Source of the DNA: Streptococcus suis 10581
GTDB lineage: Bacteria > Bacillota > Bacilli > Lactobacillales > Streptococcaceae
Direction: 5' to 3'
Assembly (NCBI GenBank): GCA_000440235.1
Contig: ALKQ01000025.1
Coordinates: 1-52,752, forward strand
Length of the DNA: 52,752 bases
Shown here: positions 16,250 to 26,223 of the stretch, in pieces
Layout: each line of letters starts with the position of its first letter
How positions within the stretch are numbered: position 1 is the stretch's first letter
Notes under the pieces: model-generated
Told to the model about the DNA's origin: nothing
The model's input: the letters and a program-made list of their open reading frames with translations, nothing else
The model's database searches: none
Made by a program: the position numbers and the translations under genes

Positions 16250-17986
16250 ATGAATCTGATTTGGACCTATTTGAAAAAATATCCTAAGTGGATTGCCTTA
16301 GACTTGTTGGGGGCCTTCTTGTTTGTAGTGGTAAACTTAGGCTTGCCGACTTTTTTGGCTAGGATGATTGACCAAGGAATTACAAAGAACGATGTTAGTC
16401 AGCTCTATTTCTGGGCGGGGATGATGGGATTGATTGTCCTGCTCGGGATTGTTGGTCGAGTGACACTTGCCTATGTAGCTGGAAAATTGACTACAAATAT
16501 CGTCAAAGATATTCGAAATGATCTGTATGAGAAAATTCAGGACTATTCTCATCATGAATATGAGCAGATTGGTGTTTCTTCTCTAGTTGCTCGTATGACA
16601 AATGATGCTTTTGTTCTCATGCAATTCTCTGAAATGGTGTTGAAACTAGGTATTATTACACCCTTGATGATGATTGCTTCTGTCATCATGACCTTGGTAA
16701 CCAGTCCGAGCTTAGCCTGGACAGTAGCAGTAGCCATGCCGTTTCTAGTTTTTGTTATTTTCTACGTGGCAACCAAAACTCGTCCTCTTTCTGAAAAGCA
16801 ACAGAAACGTTTGGACACGATCAACCAATATGTTCGTGAAAATCTCATGGGCTTACGTGTCATTCGTGCCTTTACTCGTGAGGAGTTTCAAGAGGAGCGC
16901 TTTGAGTCGGTCAATGAGGAATATACCGATATTTCCAAAAAGCTCTTTAATCTGACTGGATTGACAGAGCCTCTCTTTGTCCAGATTATTATTGCTATGA
17001 TTGTGGCCATTGTCTGGTTCGCATTGGCTCCTTTGCAAACAGGCAGTCTGCAAATCGGTGATTTGGTAGCCTTTATCGAATATAGTTTCCACGCGCTTTT
17101 CTCATTCTTGCTCTTTGCTAACTTGTTTAACATGTATCCACGTATGTCGGTATCGAGCCAACGGATTCATGAAGTCTTGGACATGCCTATCTCTATTTCT
17201 AAGAATGAAGACGGCATAACTGAAACAGATACTCGTGGTTATTTGGAATTTGAAAATGTAACTTTTGCCTATCCTGGTGAAACGGAATCGCCTGTGCTGC
17301 ACAATATTTCCTTCAAAGCTAAGCCTGGTGAAACCATTGCCTTTATTGGTTCGACTGGTTCTGGTAAGTCTTCCTTGGTCAACTTGATTCCACGTTTCTA
17401 TGATGTGACACTTGGTCGTATCTTGGTGGACGGTGTGGATGTCAGACGCTACAATCTAAAGGCACTCCGCAGTAAGATTGGCTTTATTCCGCAGAAAGCT
17501 CTGCTATTTACCGGAACTATCGCGGAAAACTTAAAGTACGGTAAGATGGATGCTAGTCTTGCAGAACTTCATGATGCGACGGATGTGGCTCAGGCTAAGG
17601 AGTTTATCGAGAGTAAGGAAGAAAAATTCGACACCCATCTAGCTGAGGGCGGAAGCAACCTGTCAGGCGGGCAAAAGCAACGTTTGTCCATTGCACGCGC
17701 TATTGTGAAGCAGCCGGATATTTACATTTTTGATGATTCTTTCTCAGCCTTGGATTATAAGACGGATGCAATTTTGCGGAGTCGTTTGAAGGAAGTGACG
17801 GAAAATGCGACGGTGCTAATTGTGGCTCAACGTGTCGGAACCATTATGGATGCCGACCAGATCATCGTGCTGAACGAAGGTGAAATCGTTGGCCGCGGCA
17901 CCCACAATGAATTGATGGAAAGCAATGAGATTTATCGAGAAATTGCCAATTCTCAGCTTAACCGTCAATCGCTAACAGAAGAATAG
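16250..17986 (+). CDS. Heterodimeric ABC exporter subunit with degenerate ATPase site
   Basis: This protein of 578 residues has an N-terminal six-helix transmembrane domain and a C-terminal nucleotide-binding domain. The Walker A (GSTGSGKSSL) and signature (LSGGQKQR) motifs are canonical. The residue after Walker B Asp is Asp (IFDDSFSALD) instead of catalytic Glu, and the switch-loop His is replaced by Gln (VAQRVGT). This pattern marks the non-catalytic half of heterodimeric exporters such as LmrCD or PatAB. The start at 16250 lies 7 nt after AGGA; 16247 (MMNL) is possible. The partner gene follows after 8 nt. The substrate is unknown; multidrug efflux is a family-based guess. Confidence 0.88.
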   Translation: MNLIWTYLKKYPKWIALDLLGAFLFVVVNLGLPTFLARMIDQGITKNDVSQLYFWAGMMGLIVLLGIVGRVTLAYVAGKLTTNIVKDIRNDLYEKIQDYSHHEYEQIGVSSLVARMTNDAFVLMQFSEMVLKLGIITPLMMIASVIMTLVTSPSLAWTVAVAMPFLVFVIFYVATKTRPLSEKQQKRLDTINQYVRENLMGLRVIRAFTREEFQEERFESVNEEYTDISKKLFNLTGLTEPLFVQIIIAMIVAIVWFALAPLQTGSLQIGDLVAFIEYSFHALFSFLLFANLFNMYPRMSVSSQRIHEVLDMPISISKNEDGITETDTRGYLEFENVTFAYPGETESPVLHNISFKAKPGETIAFIGSTGSGKSSLVNLIPRFYDVTLGRILVDGVDVRRYNLKALRSKIGFIPQKALLFTGTIAENLKYGKMDASLAELHDATDVAQAKEFIESKEEKFDTHLAEGGSNLSGGQKQRLSIARAIVKQPDIYIFDDSFSALDYKTDAILRSRLKEVTENATVLIVAQRVGTIMDADQIIVLNEGEIVGRGTHNELMESNEIYREIANSQLNRQSLTEE

Positions 17987-17994
17987 GAGGAATT

Positions 17995-19764
17995 ATGAAG
18001 AATAGATCAGTATTTACCCGTGTTTGGGACTATTTGCGTCGTTACAAATCTTCTGTATTTTTAGCCGTTTTTCTAAAGACCATCAGTGCAGTTATGAATG
18101 CCTTAGAACCCTTTGTACTGGGGCTTATCATTACAGAGTTGACCAAGAATTTGTTGGATATTGCTAATGGAGTAGAAGGAGCGCAGATTAACTATTCCTA
18201 CATTGCCATCATGCTTGCCATCTATGCCTTTCGCGCCCTTCTATATGAAATCGGTGCCTACGGTTCTAACTATTTTATGACCAAGGCAGTGCAGGGAGCA
18301 ACTAAGGAACTACGTCAGGACTTGAGCCACAAAATTAACAAGATTCCAGTATCTTATTTTGACAAGCACCAGTATGGTGATTTACTCGGACGTTTTACAA
18401 GCGATGTGGAGACTGTTTCAAACGCCCTGCAACAAAGTTTTCTCCAGCTAGTCAATGCCGTTCTGACCCTCTCTCTAGCCATTTTCATGTGTTTCTGGTT
18501 GGATGTATCCCTAGCACTTGTAGTCGTAACCTTGGTTCCAGTGACCTATTTTGGTTCTAAGTTTGTCATGGGAAAATCCCAGCCATATTTCAAGCAGCAG
18601 GCTGATGCCCTAGGTCGTTTGAACGGCTTTGTCCAAGAAAATCTGACTGGTTTTAACGTTCTCAAACTTTACGGCCGTGAAGAAATTTCTACAGAAGAGT
18701 TTCGCCAGATTACCGCAGATTTGCAGAAAGTTGGTTTTAAGGCTAGTTTCATGTCTGGCTTGCTCATGCCTCTAGTTCACGGCTTCTCAAACATCGCCTA
18801 TGTCGTCGTTGCCCTGCTTTCTGGTTTGAAAGTTCTTGCAGGTACATTGACGGTGGGTAATATGCAGGCCTTCGTCCAATACGTCTGGCAGATTTCTCAG
18901 CCAGTCCAAACCTTGACCCAATTGGCACCACAGTTGCAGTCTGCCAAATCCTCCCTTGAACGCATCTTTTCAGTCCTAGACGAGCTTGATGAAGAAGACG
19001 CCAATGCGCTAGAGTTGACAGAAAGTCTGACCGGACAAGTTAGCTTTGCACAGGTCGAATTTGGCTATTCAGAAGACAAGCCGCTCATCCGTAACTTTAA
19101 TCTGGATGTTCAACCCGGTGAGATGGTGGCCATCGTTGGTCCAACAGGGGCAGGTAAGACTACTCTTATCAACTTGCTCATGCGTTTCTATGATGTCACA
19201 TCCGGTTCTATCAAAGTGGATGGTCAGGACATTCGAAATATTTCCCGTCAATCCTACCGTAGTCAATTTGGTATGGTATTGCAGGATGCTTGGCTCTATG
19301 AAGGGACCATCAAGGAAAACCTGCGTTTTGGACGCCTGGATGCGACGGATGAGGAAATTGTGGAGGCTGCTAAAGCTGCCAACGTTGACCATTTTATCCG
19401 TACCCTGCCTGGTGGTTATAATATGGAAATGAACCAGGAATCCAGCAATATTTCTCAAGGTCAGAAACAGCTTTTGACCATTGCGCGTGCCTTGTTGGCG
19501 GATCCTGCTATTCTGATTCTTGACGAAGCGACTTCTTCAGTTGATACTCGTTTGGAACTCTTGATTCAAAAAGCCATGAAACGCTTGATGAAAGGGCGGA
19601 CAAGTTTCGTCATCGCTCATCGCTTATCTACCATTCAGGAAGCTGATAAGATTTTGGTCTTGAAAGATGGACAGATTATCGAACAAGGTAACCATGAAAG
19701 TCTTTTGGCAGACAAAGGTTTCTATTATAATCTTTATCAAAGTCAGTTTAGTGAATCCAAATAA
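17995..19764 (+). CDS. Heterodimeric ABC exporter subunit with catalytic ATPase site
   Basis: The 589-residue partner has a six-helix membrane domain and a nucleotide-binding domain with Walker A GPTGAGKTTL, Walker B LILDEATSSVD (catalytic Glu present) and switch His (VIAHRLST). Its signature motif is altered (ISQGQKQ instead of SGGQ). In the assembled dimer, the intact Walker B here would meet the intact signature of the first subunit, giving one consensus and one degenerate site. AGGAGG directly precedes the ATG. The pair likely exports drugs or lipids; the substrate is unproven. Confidence 0.9.
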   Translation: MKNRSVFTRVWDYLRRYKSSVFLAVFLKTISAVMNALEPFVLGLIITELTKNLLDIANGVEGAQINYSYIAIMLAIYAFRALLYEIGAYGSNYFMTKAVQGATKELRQDLSHKINKIPVSYFDKHQYGDLLGRFTSDVETVSNALQQSFLQLVNAVLTLSLAIFMCFWLDVSLALVVVTLVPVTYFGSKFVMGKSQPYFKQQADALGRLNGFVQENLTGFNVLKLYGREEISTEEFRQITADLQKVGFKASFMSGLLMPLVHGFSNIAYVVVALLSGLKVLAGTLTVGNMQAFVQYVWQISQPVQTLTQLAPQLQSAKSSLERIFSVLDELDEEDANALELTESLTGQVSFAQVEFGYSEDKPLIRNFNLDVQPGEMVAIVGPTGAGKTTLINLLMRFYDVTSGSIKVDGQDIRNISRQSYRSQFGMVLQDAWLYEGTIKENLRFGRLDATDEEIVEAAKAANVDHFIRTLPGGYNMEMNQESSNISQGQKQLLTIARALLADPAILILDEATSSVDTRLELLIQKAMKRLMKGRTSFVIAHRLSTIQEADKILVLKDGQIIEQGNHESLLADKGFYYNLYQSQFSESK

Positions 19765-19800
19765 AAAAACGAACTCCCTTGTCAGTGACAGGGAGTTTTC
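19763..19800. terminator. Bidirectional terminator between convergent genes
   Basis: AACTCCCT and AGGGAGTT enclose a 12-nt loop. On the plus strand TTTT follows, and on the minus strand a run of seven T follows. It serves the ABC exporter pair and the opposing deacetylase gene. Confidence 0.8.
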
Positions 19801-19821
19801 TCATATACATGTTTGTAAAAA

Positions 19822-20745
19822 TTAATAGGAAATTTCGGATAATAGCCCCTCAGCGGTAGTGGTTGGGAGGATGCGGACACGATTGAGAGTCAGTAATCCG
19901 TCACTAGCAGAAGCCAAGCCGTTGTTAGTAGTCACACCAAGTTTGTAGCCAGCTTGTTCAGTTAAGGCTACTGTATCTGCTGAGTATCGTCCACCAGGGT
20001 AGGCGATAGCGATGGTTTCCTGATTTAATTGGCTGTCAAGATAGGCTTTAGAGGAAGTAAGTTCATTTGTTTGATCCTCGATAGAACTATACTCTAAATC
20101 AGGGTGGTTGACGGTATGCCCTTGGAAGGAGAGCCCTGCGGTCTGCATTTCCTTGATTTGATCAAGAGTAAGGTGCCCTGCTTGTCCATATTCAGTAAAC
20201 CCTGTAATGACATTGTTGGTTGCCTTCATTTGATATTGCTTAAGCAATGGGTAGGCATAACTATAAAAATCCCAGAGGCTATCGTCAAAGGTTAGCCAGA
20301 CAACCTTTTTGCCAGCAGGAAGGACATTTTCTGTCAATACCTTATAAGCCTCTTCAGGTGATAAAGTATAGTAACCTGCATCTTGCAATGCTTTTAGATG
20401 ACTTTCGAAAGTCGTTGGATCTACGATAAGATTCGCATTAGCTTCTTCCTCAGGAGCCATTACGTGAATGGCATGATACATGAGGATTGGAAGTTTGATA
20501 GGTTCAGTTTGCTGTTCCCAAATGATTTCTGTTTGTACTTCACTACTTTCTGAAGTCATAACACTCGAACTGGTTGTTGTCTCTACCGTTGAAGCTTTGG
20601 AATCACTTTGTTGCTTAGATGGCTGTTTTAGAAAGATTAGAAAAATAGATAGTAGAGTCACTACTAATAATGCGCTACCAAGTAGCAGTGGCACAAGTTG
20701 TTTCTTTTGTGTGCGGCTTCGACGAGCTCTTCTTGAATGTTTCAT
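19822..20745 (-). CDS. Membrane-anchored polysaccharide deacetylase family protein
   Basis: The 307-residue protein has a basic N-terminus, one transmembrane helix (about residues 18-40), a Ser/Thr-rich linker, and a NodB-type carbohydrate esterase 4 domain. Motifs seen: LTFDDS (usual TFDDG, here with Ser), GHTVNHPDL giving the two zinc-binding His, and YPGGRYS. The fold and its location outside the membrane suggest deacetylation of peptidoglycan or another surface glycan. The G-to-S change is not at a metal ligand, so activity is still likely. The gene is single, divergent from hom, with its own promoter. Confidence 0.85.
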   Translation of the reverse strand: MKHSRRARRSRTQKKQLVPLLLGSALLVVTLLSIFLIFLKQPSKQQSDSKASTVETTTSSSVMTSESSEVQTEIIWEQQTEPIKLPILMYHAIHVMAPEEEANANLIVDPTTFESHLKALQDAGYYTLSPEEAYKVLTENVLPAGKKVVWLTFDDSLWDFYSYAYPLLKQYQMKATNNVITGFTEYGQAGHLTLDQIKEMQTAGLSFQGHTVNHPDLEYSSIEDQTNELTSSKAYLDSQLNQETIAIAYPGGRYSADTVALTEQAGYKLGVTTNNGLASASDGLLTLNRVRILPTTTAEGLLSEISY

Positions 20746-20776
20746 TATCTTATCTCCATAATCATATATTAAAACA

Positions 20777-20821
20777 ATTATAACAAATTTTTTGCCAAAT
20801 AGTCAGAATATTTGTTATAAT
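20777..20821. promoter_or_regulatory. Overlapping divergent promoters with a 12-bp inverted repeat
   Basis: ATTATAACAAAT (20777-20788) and ATTTGTTATAAT (20810-20821) are perfect inverted copies. The right copy contains TATAAT for hom (with TTGCCA at 20792-20797, 18-nt spacing). The left copy contains TATAAT for the minus-strand deacetylase (with a weak TGACTA 17 nt upstream). The two promoters occupy the same 45 bp, so they may compete for polymerase or share an operator. Confidence 0.6.
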
Positions 20822-20849
20822 GGGAGAAATACATTTTAAAGGAGAGCAC

Positions 20850-22136
20850 ATGGTAGTTAAGATAGGATTATTAGGATTTGGAACCGTTGCGAGTGGTGTG
20901 CCATTTTTATTAGAAGAAAACCAGGAAAAAATAGAGAAAGCCGCGCATGATAGTATTGAAGTTGCTAAGGTTTTGGTCAAGGATGAAGCAGAAAAAGACC
21001 GTCTCTTGGCTGCAGGTCATGACTATCATTTTGTAACAAATATTGAAGACATTTTGGCTGATGAGGAAATTGCCATCGTCGTTGAGCTGATGGGACGTAT
21101 TGAGCCAGCAAAAACATTTATTACACGTGCCTTGGAAGCAGGCAAGCATATTGTAACAGCCAATAAGGATTTACTTGCTGTTCATGGTGGCGAATTGCGT
21201 GCCTTGGCTGAAGAGAAAGGTCTTGCTCTTTATTATGAAGCTGCAGTTGCAGGTGGTATTCCAATCTTGCGTACCTTGGTTAACTCATTGGCTGCTGACA
21301 AGGTGACTCGTATCCTCGGTGTATTGAATGGTACTTCAAACTTCATGTTGACTAAGATGGTTGATGAAGGCTGGACTTACGAAAAAGCTCTTCAAACAGC
21401 ACAGGAACTTGGTTATGCAGAATCTGACCCAACAAATGACGTTGAGGGAATTGATGCAGCTTACAAGGCTGTTATCCTCAGTCAATTTGCTTTCGGGATG
21501 ACAGTTGATTTTGAACATGTGGCTCACAAGGGTATCTCAAATATCACGCCAGAAGATGTAGCAGTGGCACAAGAGTTGGGCTATGTCATCAAACTTGTGG
21601 GTGATATTCAAGAAACTACCTCTGGTATTGCTGCCGAAGTATCTCCAACCTTCCTACCGAAAAATCATCCACTTGCAAGCGTGAATGGTGTGATGAATGC
21701 TGTATTTGTCGAATCTATCGGCATCGGCCAGTCTATGTACTATGGACCGGGCGCTGGGCAAAAACCGACTGCAACAAGTGTTATGGCTGACATTATTCGT
21801 ATCGTTCGTCGCTTGAAAGACAATACTATCGGCAAAGCCTTCAATGAATACAGTCGCCCACTTCAATTGGCAGCCCCAAGCGATGTGAAAAGCGAATATT
21901 ATTTCTCAATTGATGCGCCTGATAAAAATGGAAAAATGCTTCGTTTAGCAGAAATCTTCAATTCTGAAGAAATTTCCTTCAAGCAAATTCTGCAACAAGC
22001 TGCAGATGGAGAAACAGCCCGCCTAGTGATTGTGACCCATGAAATGAGTAAGACTCAGTTGGAAAATGTAACAGACAAATTGAGTAAAGAAACAGACTTT
22101 ACTGTCTTAAATACCTTTAAAGTACTGGGAGAATAA
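20850..22136 (+). CDS. hom: Homoserine dehydrogenase
   Basis: The 428-residue enzyme reduces aspartate semialdehyde to homoserine in threonine and methionine synthesis. The N-terminal Rossmann motif is [11 protein letters not shown]. The catalytic domain has [14 protein letters not shown] and [19 protein letters not shown], and a C-terminal ACT domain (about 350-428) suggests allosteric control by threonine. The start at 20850 follows AAAGGAG. A frame extending to 20820 would overlap the -10 box. thrB follows after 3 nt. Confidence 0.96.
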   Translation: MVVKIGLLGFGTVASGVPFLLEENQEKIEKAAHDSIEVAKVLVKDEAEKDRLLAAGHDYHFVTNIEDILADEEIAIVVELMGRIEPAKTFITRALEAGKHIVTANKDLLAVHGGELRALAEEKGLALYYEAAVAGGIPILRTLVNSLAADKVTRILGVLNGTSNFMLTKMVDEGWTYEKALQTAQELGYAESDPTNDVEGIDAAYKAVILSQFAFGMTVDFEHVAHKGISNITPEDVAVAQELGYVIKLVGDIQETTSGIAAEVSPTFLPKNHPLASVNGVMNAVFVESIGIGQSMYYGPGAGQKPTATSVMADIIRIVRRLKDNTIGKAFNEYSRPLQLAAPSDVKSEYYFSIDAPDKNGKMLRLAEIFNSEEISFKQILQQAADGETARLVIVTHEMSKTQLENVTDKLSKETDFTVLNTFKVLGE

Positions 22137-22139
22137 GCA

Positions 22140-23000
22140 ATGAAAATTATTATTCCAGCAACTTCAGCTAATATCGGTCCAGGATTTGATTCAGTAGGTG
22201 TTGCCCTTTCGAAATATCTAACGATTGAAGTATTTGAAGAGACTGATGAATGGGTGATTGAGCACAATCTTGAACATGTTCCATCAGACAAGAACAATCT
22301 TTTGATCAAGACAGCTTTAAAGATTGAAAAAGGATTGCGGCCGCATCGTATCAGAATGATTAGTGATATTCCCTTGGCACGTGGTTTGGGTTCATCCAGT
22401 TCCGTTATCGTAGCTGGTATCGAATTGGCTAATCAATTAGCAGGTTTGAATATGACAGCGGATGAAAAATTGCTCAAAGCTACAGAAATTGAAGGACATC
22501 CTGATAATGTAGCCCCAGCGATTTTTGGTAATTTAGTCATCTCTAGCTATGTTAATAAGAGAGTACAGGCAGTTGTAACAGAATTCCCAGAAGCAAGTTT
22601 TGTTGCCTTTATTCCAAACTACCCACTGCGTACGGTTGAAAGCCGAGGTGTACTGCCTTCTCAGATGGGGTACAAGAAAGCAGTGGCTGCTAGTGCCATT
22701 GCCAATGTGGCTATTGCAAGTTTGATGGCAGGTGATTTGGAAAAGGCAGGAAAAGCCATTCAGTCAGATATGTTCCATGAACCATTCCGTCAGCTACTTG
22801 TTAAGGAGTTTTGTCCAATCAAGCAAACTGCACAGGAGTTGGGAGCCTATGCAACCTACTTGTCAGGTGCCGGTCCAACAGTGATGGTATTAGCGCCCAA
22901 AGATAGGGAGGACGCTATTGTTCTAGCATTAGAGGAACTAAATCTAGACGGAACTGTCCACCGCCTTCAAGTAGATACCAAAGGGATTGCTATTGCATAG
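22140..23000 (+). CDS. thrB: Homoserine kinase
   Basis: This 286-residue GHMP-family kinase phosphorylates homoserine for threonine synthesis. The ATP-binding motif [11 protein letters not shown] and the C-terminal [10 protein letters not shown] are clear, and the N-terminus [20 protein letters not shown] is typical. It is separated from hom by 3 nt and its ribosome site lies inside the hom end. No thrC is adjacent. A terminator follows at 23047. Confidence 0.96.
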   Translation: MKIIIPATSANIGPGFDSVGVALSKYLTIEVFEETDEWVIEHNLEHVPSDKNNLLIKTALKIEKGLRPHRIRMISDIPLARGLGSSSSVIVAGIELANQLAGLNMTADEKLLKATEIEGHPDNVAPAIFGNLVISSYVNKRVQAVVTEFPEASFVAFIPNYPLRTVESRGVLPSQMGYKKAVAASAIANVAIASLMAGDLEKAGKAIQSDMFHEPFRQLLVKEFCPIKQTAQELGAYATYLSGAGPTVMVLAPKDREDAIVLALEELNLDGTVHRLQVDTKGIAIA

Positions 23001-23046
23001 ATAGTGAGAATCTATCATTTGCAAAAGTAAAAATGTTTATTTTGTT

Positions 23047-23095
23047 GGAGTTCGCCATCGCTACTATACGCGGTAGAAAGGGAACTCCTTTTTTG
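23047..23095 (+). terminator. hom-thrB terminator
   Basis: GGAGTTC (23047-23053) pairs with GAACTCC (23082-23088), with an inner CTAC/GTAG stem and a T-run after it. Confidence 0.7.
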
Positions 23096-23188
23096 TGCAT
23101 TCCATTCTCCAATTCAAAATATTGGGGCAAATTAATTTGGCTTGTGAAAGTATTTTTGTTGAATTTTATTCGTTTTCTCCTGTAATTT

Positions 23189-23198
23189 TTGGTATAAT
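23189..23198 (+). promoter_or_regulatory. murB extended -10 promoter
   Basis: TGGTATAAT combines a perfect -10 box (23193-23198) with the TGn extension. No good -35 was found at normal spacing. Confidence 0.55.
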
Positions 23199-23233
23199 AA
23201 ATCCTGTATATCTTAAATTGAAATGAGAAGGTT

Positions 23234-24139
23234 ATGAAAGATAAAATTAGGCTTGAATTAGAAGGCATCGATATTCGATTCGATGAGCCTTTAAAAGAAT
23301 ATACCTATACAAAAGTAGGAGGAGCTGTTGATTATCTAGCTTTTCCGCGGAATCGTTACGAGATTGTTCGTATAGTAGAATTTGCTAAACGCGAAGGTAT
23401 TCCATGGCAAGTATTAGGAAATTCAAGTAATATCATTGTCCGAGATGGCGGTATTCGTGGTTTTGTTATCCGTATGGATAAACTTAACTCCGTTACTGTA
23501 TCAGGATACACCATTGAAGCAGAAGCAGGTGCCAATCTGATTGAAACAACAAAAGTCGCACTTTTCCATTCTTTATCAGGATTTGAATTTGCTTGTGGTA
23601 TTCCGGGAAGCATTGGTGGTGCTGTCTATATGAATGCAGGTGCTTACGGAGGTGAAGTGGCACACATTCTAGTTTCAGCGCAGATTTTGACTCCAGCAGG
23701 TTATGTCGAAACATTGGACAATCGTGAGTTACGATTTGGCTACCGTTCTTCTATTTTGCAGGAAAACGGTGCGATTGTTTTGTCTGCAAAATTTGCCCTC
23801 AAGCCAGGAAATCATACGGTTATTCAACAAGAAATGGCTCGTTTGACACATTTACGCGAGCTCAAGCAACCTTTGGAATATCCATCTTGTGGTTCAGTCT
23901 TCAAACGTCCACTTGGTCACTTCGCAGGACAGTTGATTATGGATGCGGGGTTAAAAGGTTATCGAATTGGTGGTGTTGAAGTATCTGAAAAACACGCAGG
24001 TTTTATGGTCAATGTCGACAATGGTACAGCAAAGGATTATGAAAATCTGATTGCACATGTGATTGATGTTGTTGAAAAATCTTCAGGCATTACGCTGGAG
24101 AGAGAAGTGCGTATTATCGGCGACCCATCTGATACATAG
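23234..24139 (+). CDS. murB: UDP-N-acetylenolpyruvoylglucosamine reductase
   Basis: The 301-residue cytoplasmic flavoenzyme reduces enolpyruvyl-UDP-GlcNAc to UDP-MurNAc, the second dedicated step of peptidoglycan precursor synthesis. FAD-binding elements are seen in [17 protein letters not shown] and in [20 protein letters not shown]. The C-terminal lobe has the type II catalytic motif [11 protein letters not shown]. The start at 23234 follows GAGAAGG. The last bases of the stop codon are also the first bases of a BOX-like repeat. potABCD lies downstream, an order shared by other streptococci. Confidence 0.96.
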   Translation: MKDKIRLELEGIDIRFDEPLKEYTYTKVGGAVDYLAFPRNRYEIVRIVEFAKREGIPWQVLGNSSNIIVRDGGIRGFVIRMDKLNSVTVSGYTIEAEAGANLIETTKVALFHSLSGFEFACGIPGSIGGAVYMNAGAYGGEVAHILVSAQILTPAGYVETLDNRELRFGYRSSILQENGAIVLSAKFALKPGNHTVIQQEMARLTHLRELKQPLEYPSCGSVFKRPLGHFAGQLIMDAGLKGYRIGGVEVSEKHAGFMVNVDNGTAKDYENLIAHVIDVVEKSSGITLEREVRIIGDPSDT

Positions 24140-24237
24140 TCTTTCAGTTTATCTTTTATTACGTCGTTAACTCGCTTTACCGTACTTCAGTACTGTCTGC
24201 AGCTCGTTGCCTAGTACTAAAAGCAAACTGAAAGACT
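24138..24237 (+). repeat. BOX-like repeat overlapping the murB stop codon
   Basis: Perfect 13-bp terminal inverted repeats (AGTCTTTCAGTTT at 24138-24150 and its complement at 24225-24237) flank a core with ACGTCGTTAACTCGC, CCGTACTTCAGTACTG and GTTGCCTAG. The core resembles the element at 30491-30595, although the ends differ. The left end starts inside the murB TAG. Confidence 0.65.
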
Positions 24238-24277
24238 AAACTCTAGCCATTAGGCTCTTACAAAAAAGAAGGAATTT

Positions 24278-24304
24278 ATGAGAATTGAAAAAGCCAATTA
24301 TTGA
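24278..24304 (+). other. Eight-codon mini-ORF overlapping the potA start
   Basis: ATG at 24278, 5 nt after AAGGA, opens a frame of eight codons ending in TGA at 24302-24304. It is out of frame with potA and covers the potA TTG start at 24285. The best ribosome site in the region is spaced for this ATG, not for the TTG. It might couple or limit potA translation. Confidence 0.35.
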
Positions 24305-25439
24305 ATTTAAACACGTTTCAAAAGTTTTTGAAGACAGTGGAACAACTGTATTAAAGGATATTAGTTTTGAATTGGAAGAAGGGAAATTTTATACCCTTTT
24401 AGGAGCTTCTGGTTCAGGTAAATCAACGATTTTGAATATTATTGCTGGTTTATTGGATGCGAGTTCAGGTGATATTTATCTGGACGGTCAACGGATTAAT
24501 GATGTTCCGACCAATAAACGGGATGTCCATACTGTTTTCCAGTCCTATGCCCTTTTCCCACATATGACTGTCTTTGAAAATGTGGCTTTTCCTCTTAAAT
24601 TACGCAAGGTTGACAAGGCTGAAATCGAACGCCGTGTGACAGAAGCCTTACAAATGGTCCGACTTTCTGGTTATGAAAATCGTTCCATTCAGAAATTGTC
24701 TGGTGGTCAACGCCAGCGGGTTGCTATTGCACGTGCGATTATCAACCAGCCTCGCGTTGTCTTGCTAGATGAACCACTTTCTGCCCTGGACTTGAAACTC
24801 CGTACAGAAATGCAGTACGAACTGCGTGAATTGCAACAACGTCTAGGAATTACCTTTGTCTTCGTTACCCATGACCAAGAAGAAGCTCTGGCCATGAGTG
24901 ACTGGATTTTTGTCATGAATGAAGGTGAAATTGTTCAGTCTGGGACGCCAGTGGACATTTACGACGAGCCAATCAACCATTTTGTTGCGACCTTCATCGG
25001 TGAATCCAATATCCTTCCAGGTCGCATGATAGAAGACTATCTGGTTGAGTTTAACGGCAAACGCTTTGAAGCTGTCGATGGTGGTATGCGACCAAACGAA
25101 GAAGTTGAAGTCGTCATCCGTCCAGAAGACTTGCAGATTACACTTCCAGAAGAAGGGAAATTGCAGGTAAAAGTGGATACTCAGCTCTTCCGTGGGGTGC
25201 ACTATGAAATCATTGCCTATGACGACCTCGGTAATGAGTGGATGATTCACTCAACTCGCAAGGCCATTGTGGGAGAGGTCATCGGTCTAGACTTTGAGCC
25301 AGAAGATATTCATATCATGCGTCTCAATGAAACAGAGGAAGAATTCGATGCCCGTATCGAAGAATATGTGGAAGTGGAAGAAGTAGAAGATGGCTTGATT
25401 AACGCCATTGAGGAGGAACGCAATGAAGAAAACCTCTAG
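24285..25439 (+). CDS. potA: Spermidine/putrescine ABC transporter ATP-binding protein
   Basis: The 384-residue ATPase energises polyamine import through PotBC. It has Walker [11 protein letters not shown]-loop [12 protein letters not shown], signature LSGGQRQR, Walker [13 protein letters not shown] and switch His in [10 protein letters not shown]-terminal TOBE domain (from about 250) and an acidic tail follow. The conserved N-terminus [13 protein letters not shown] requires a TTG start at 24285, with AAGGAA about 11 nt upstream. It is the first of four overlapping genes, potABCD, immediately after murB. Confidence 0.95.
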   Translation: MKKPIIEFKHVSKVFEDSGTTVLKDISFELEEGKFYTLLGASGSGKSTILNIIAGLLDASSGDIYLDGQRINDVPTNKRDVHTVFQSYALFPHMTVFENVAFPLKLRKVDKAEIERRVTEALQMVRLSGYENRSIQKLSGGQRQRVAIARAIINQPRVVLLDEPLSALDLKLRTEMQYELRELQQRLGITFVFVTHDQEEALAMSDWIFVMNEGEIVQSGTPVDIYDEPINHFVATFIGESNILPGRMIEDYLVEFNGKRFEAVDGGMRPNEEVEVVIRPEDLQITLPEEGKLQVKVDTQLFRGVHYEIIAYDDLGNEWMIHSTRKAIVGEVIGLDFEPEDIHIMRLNETEEEFDARIEEYVEVEEVEDGLINAIEEERNEENL

Positions 25440-26223
25440 GCTTTTTGCAATTCCCTATGCCCTATGGGTCTTTCTCTTTGTACTTGCTCCAGTTGCCTTG
25501 ATTATCTTCAAATCTTTCTTTGATATTCATGGCAATTTCACTTTGGCCAATTACCAGACCTATTTTAACTCGCCAAATATGACCTATCTGCGAATGAGTT
25601 TTAACTCCATTTTTTACGCAGGTATTATTACTCTGGTCACGCTTTTGGTTTCCTACCCAACAGCCTATTTCTTGACCAAGCTCAAGCATAGACAACTCTG
25701 GCTCATGTTGATTATCTTGCCAACCTGGGTCAATCTTTTGCTGAAAGCCTATGCCTTTATCGGTATTTTTGGACAACACGGCTCTATCAACCAGTTCCTA
25801 GAATTTATTGGTCTAGGAGCTCAGCAAATTCTTTTCACAGATTTCTCCTTTATTGCTGTTGCAGCCTATATCGAGATTCCGTTTATGATTTTGCCGATCT
25901 TTAACGCCTTGGATGATTTGGATAAAAACCTAATCAATGCCAGTCGTGATTTGGGGGCAACTCCTTGGCAGACCTTCACAAAAGTTATTTTTCCTCTTTC
26001 TATGAATGGTGTCCGTTCTGGTGTACAGGCGGTTTTCATTCCAAGTCTGAGCCTCTTCATGTTGACCCGTTTGATTGGCGGTAACCGAGTGATCACGCTT
26101 GGTACAGCTATCGAACAACACTTTCTCACAACACAAAACCAGGGAATGGGTTCAACCGTCGGTGTGGTCTTGATTTTGGCCATGCTCTTGATTATGTGGA
26201 TGACGAAAGAGAGGAAGAAATAA
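25423..26223 (+). CDS. potB: Spermidine/putrescine ABC transporter permease
   Basis: The 266-residue permease has about six membrane helices and the binding-protein-dependent EAA loop ([19 protein letters not shown]) that docks to PotA. The start at 25423 follows GAGGAGGAA inside potA, giving a 17-nt overlap. It forms the membrane channel with PotC. Confidence 0.95.
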   Translation: MKKTSRLFAIPYALWVFLFVLAPVALIIFKSFFDIHGNFTLANYQTYFNSPNMTYLRMSFNSIFYAGIITLVTLLVSYPTAYFLTKLKHRQLWLMLIILPTWVNLLLKAYAFIGIFGQHGSINQFLEFIGLGAQQILFTDFSFIAVAAYIEIPFMILPIFNALDDLDKNLINASRDLGATPWQTFTKVIFPLSMNGVRSGVQAVFIPSLSLFMLTRLIGGNRVITLGTAIEQHFLTTQNQGMGSTVGVVLILAMLLIMWMTKERKK

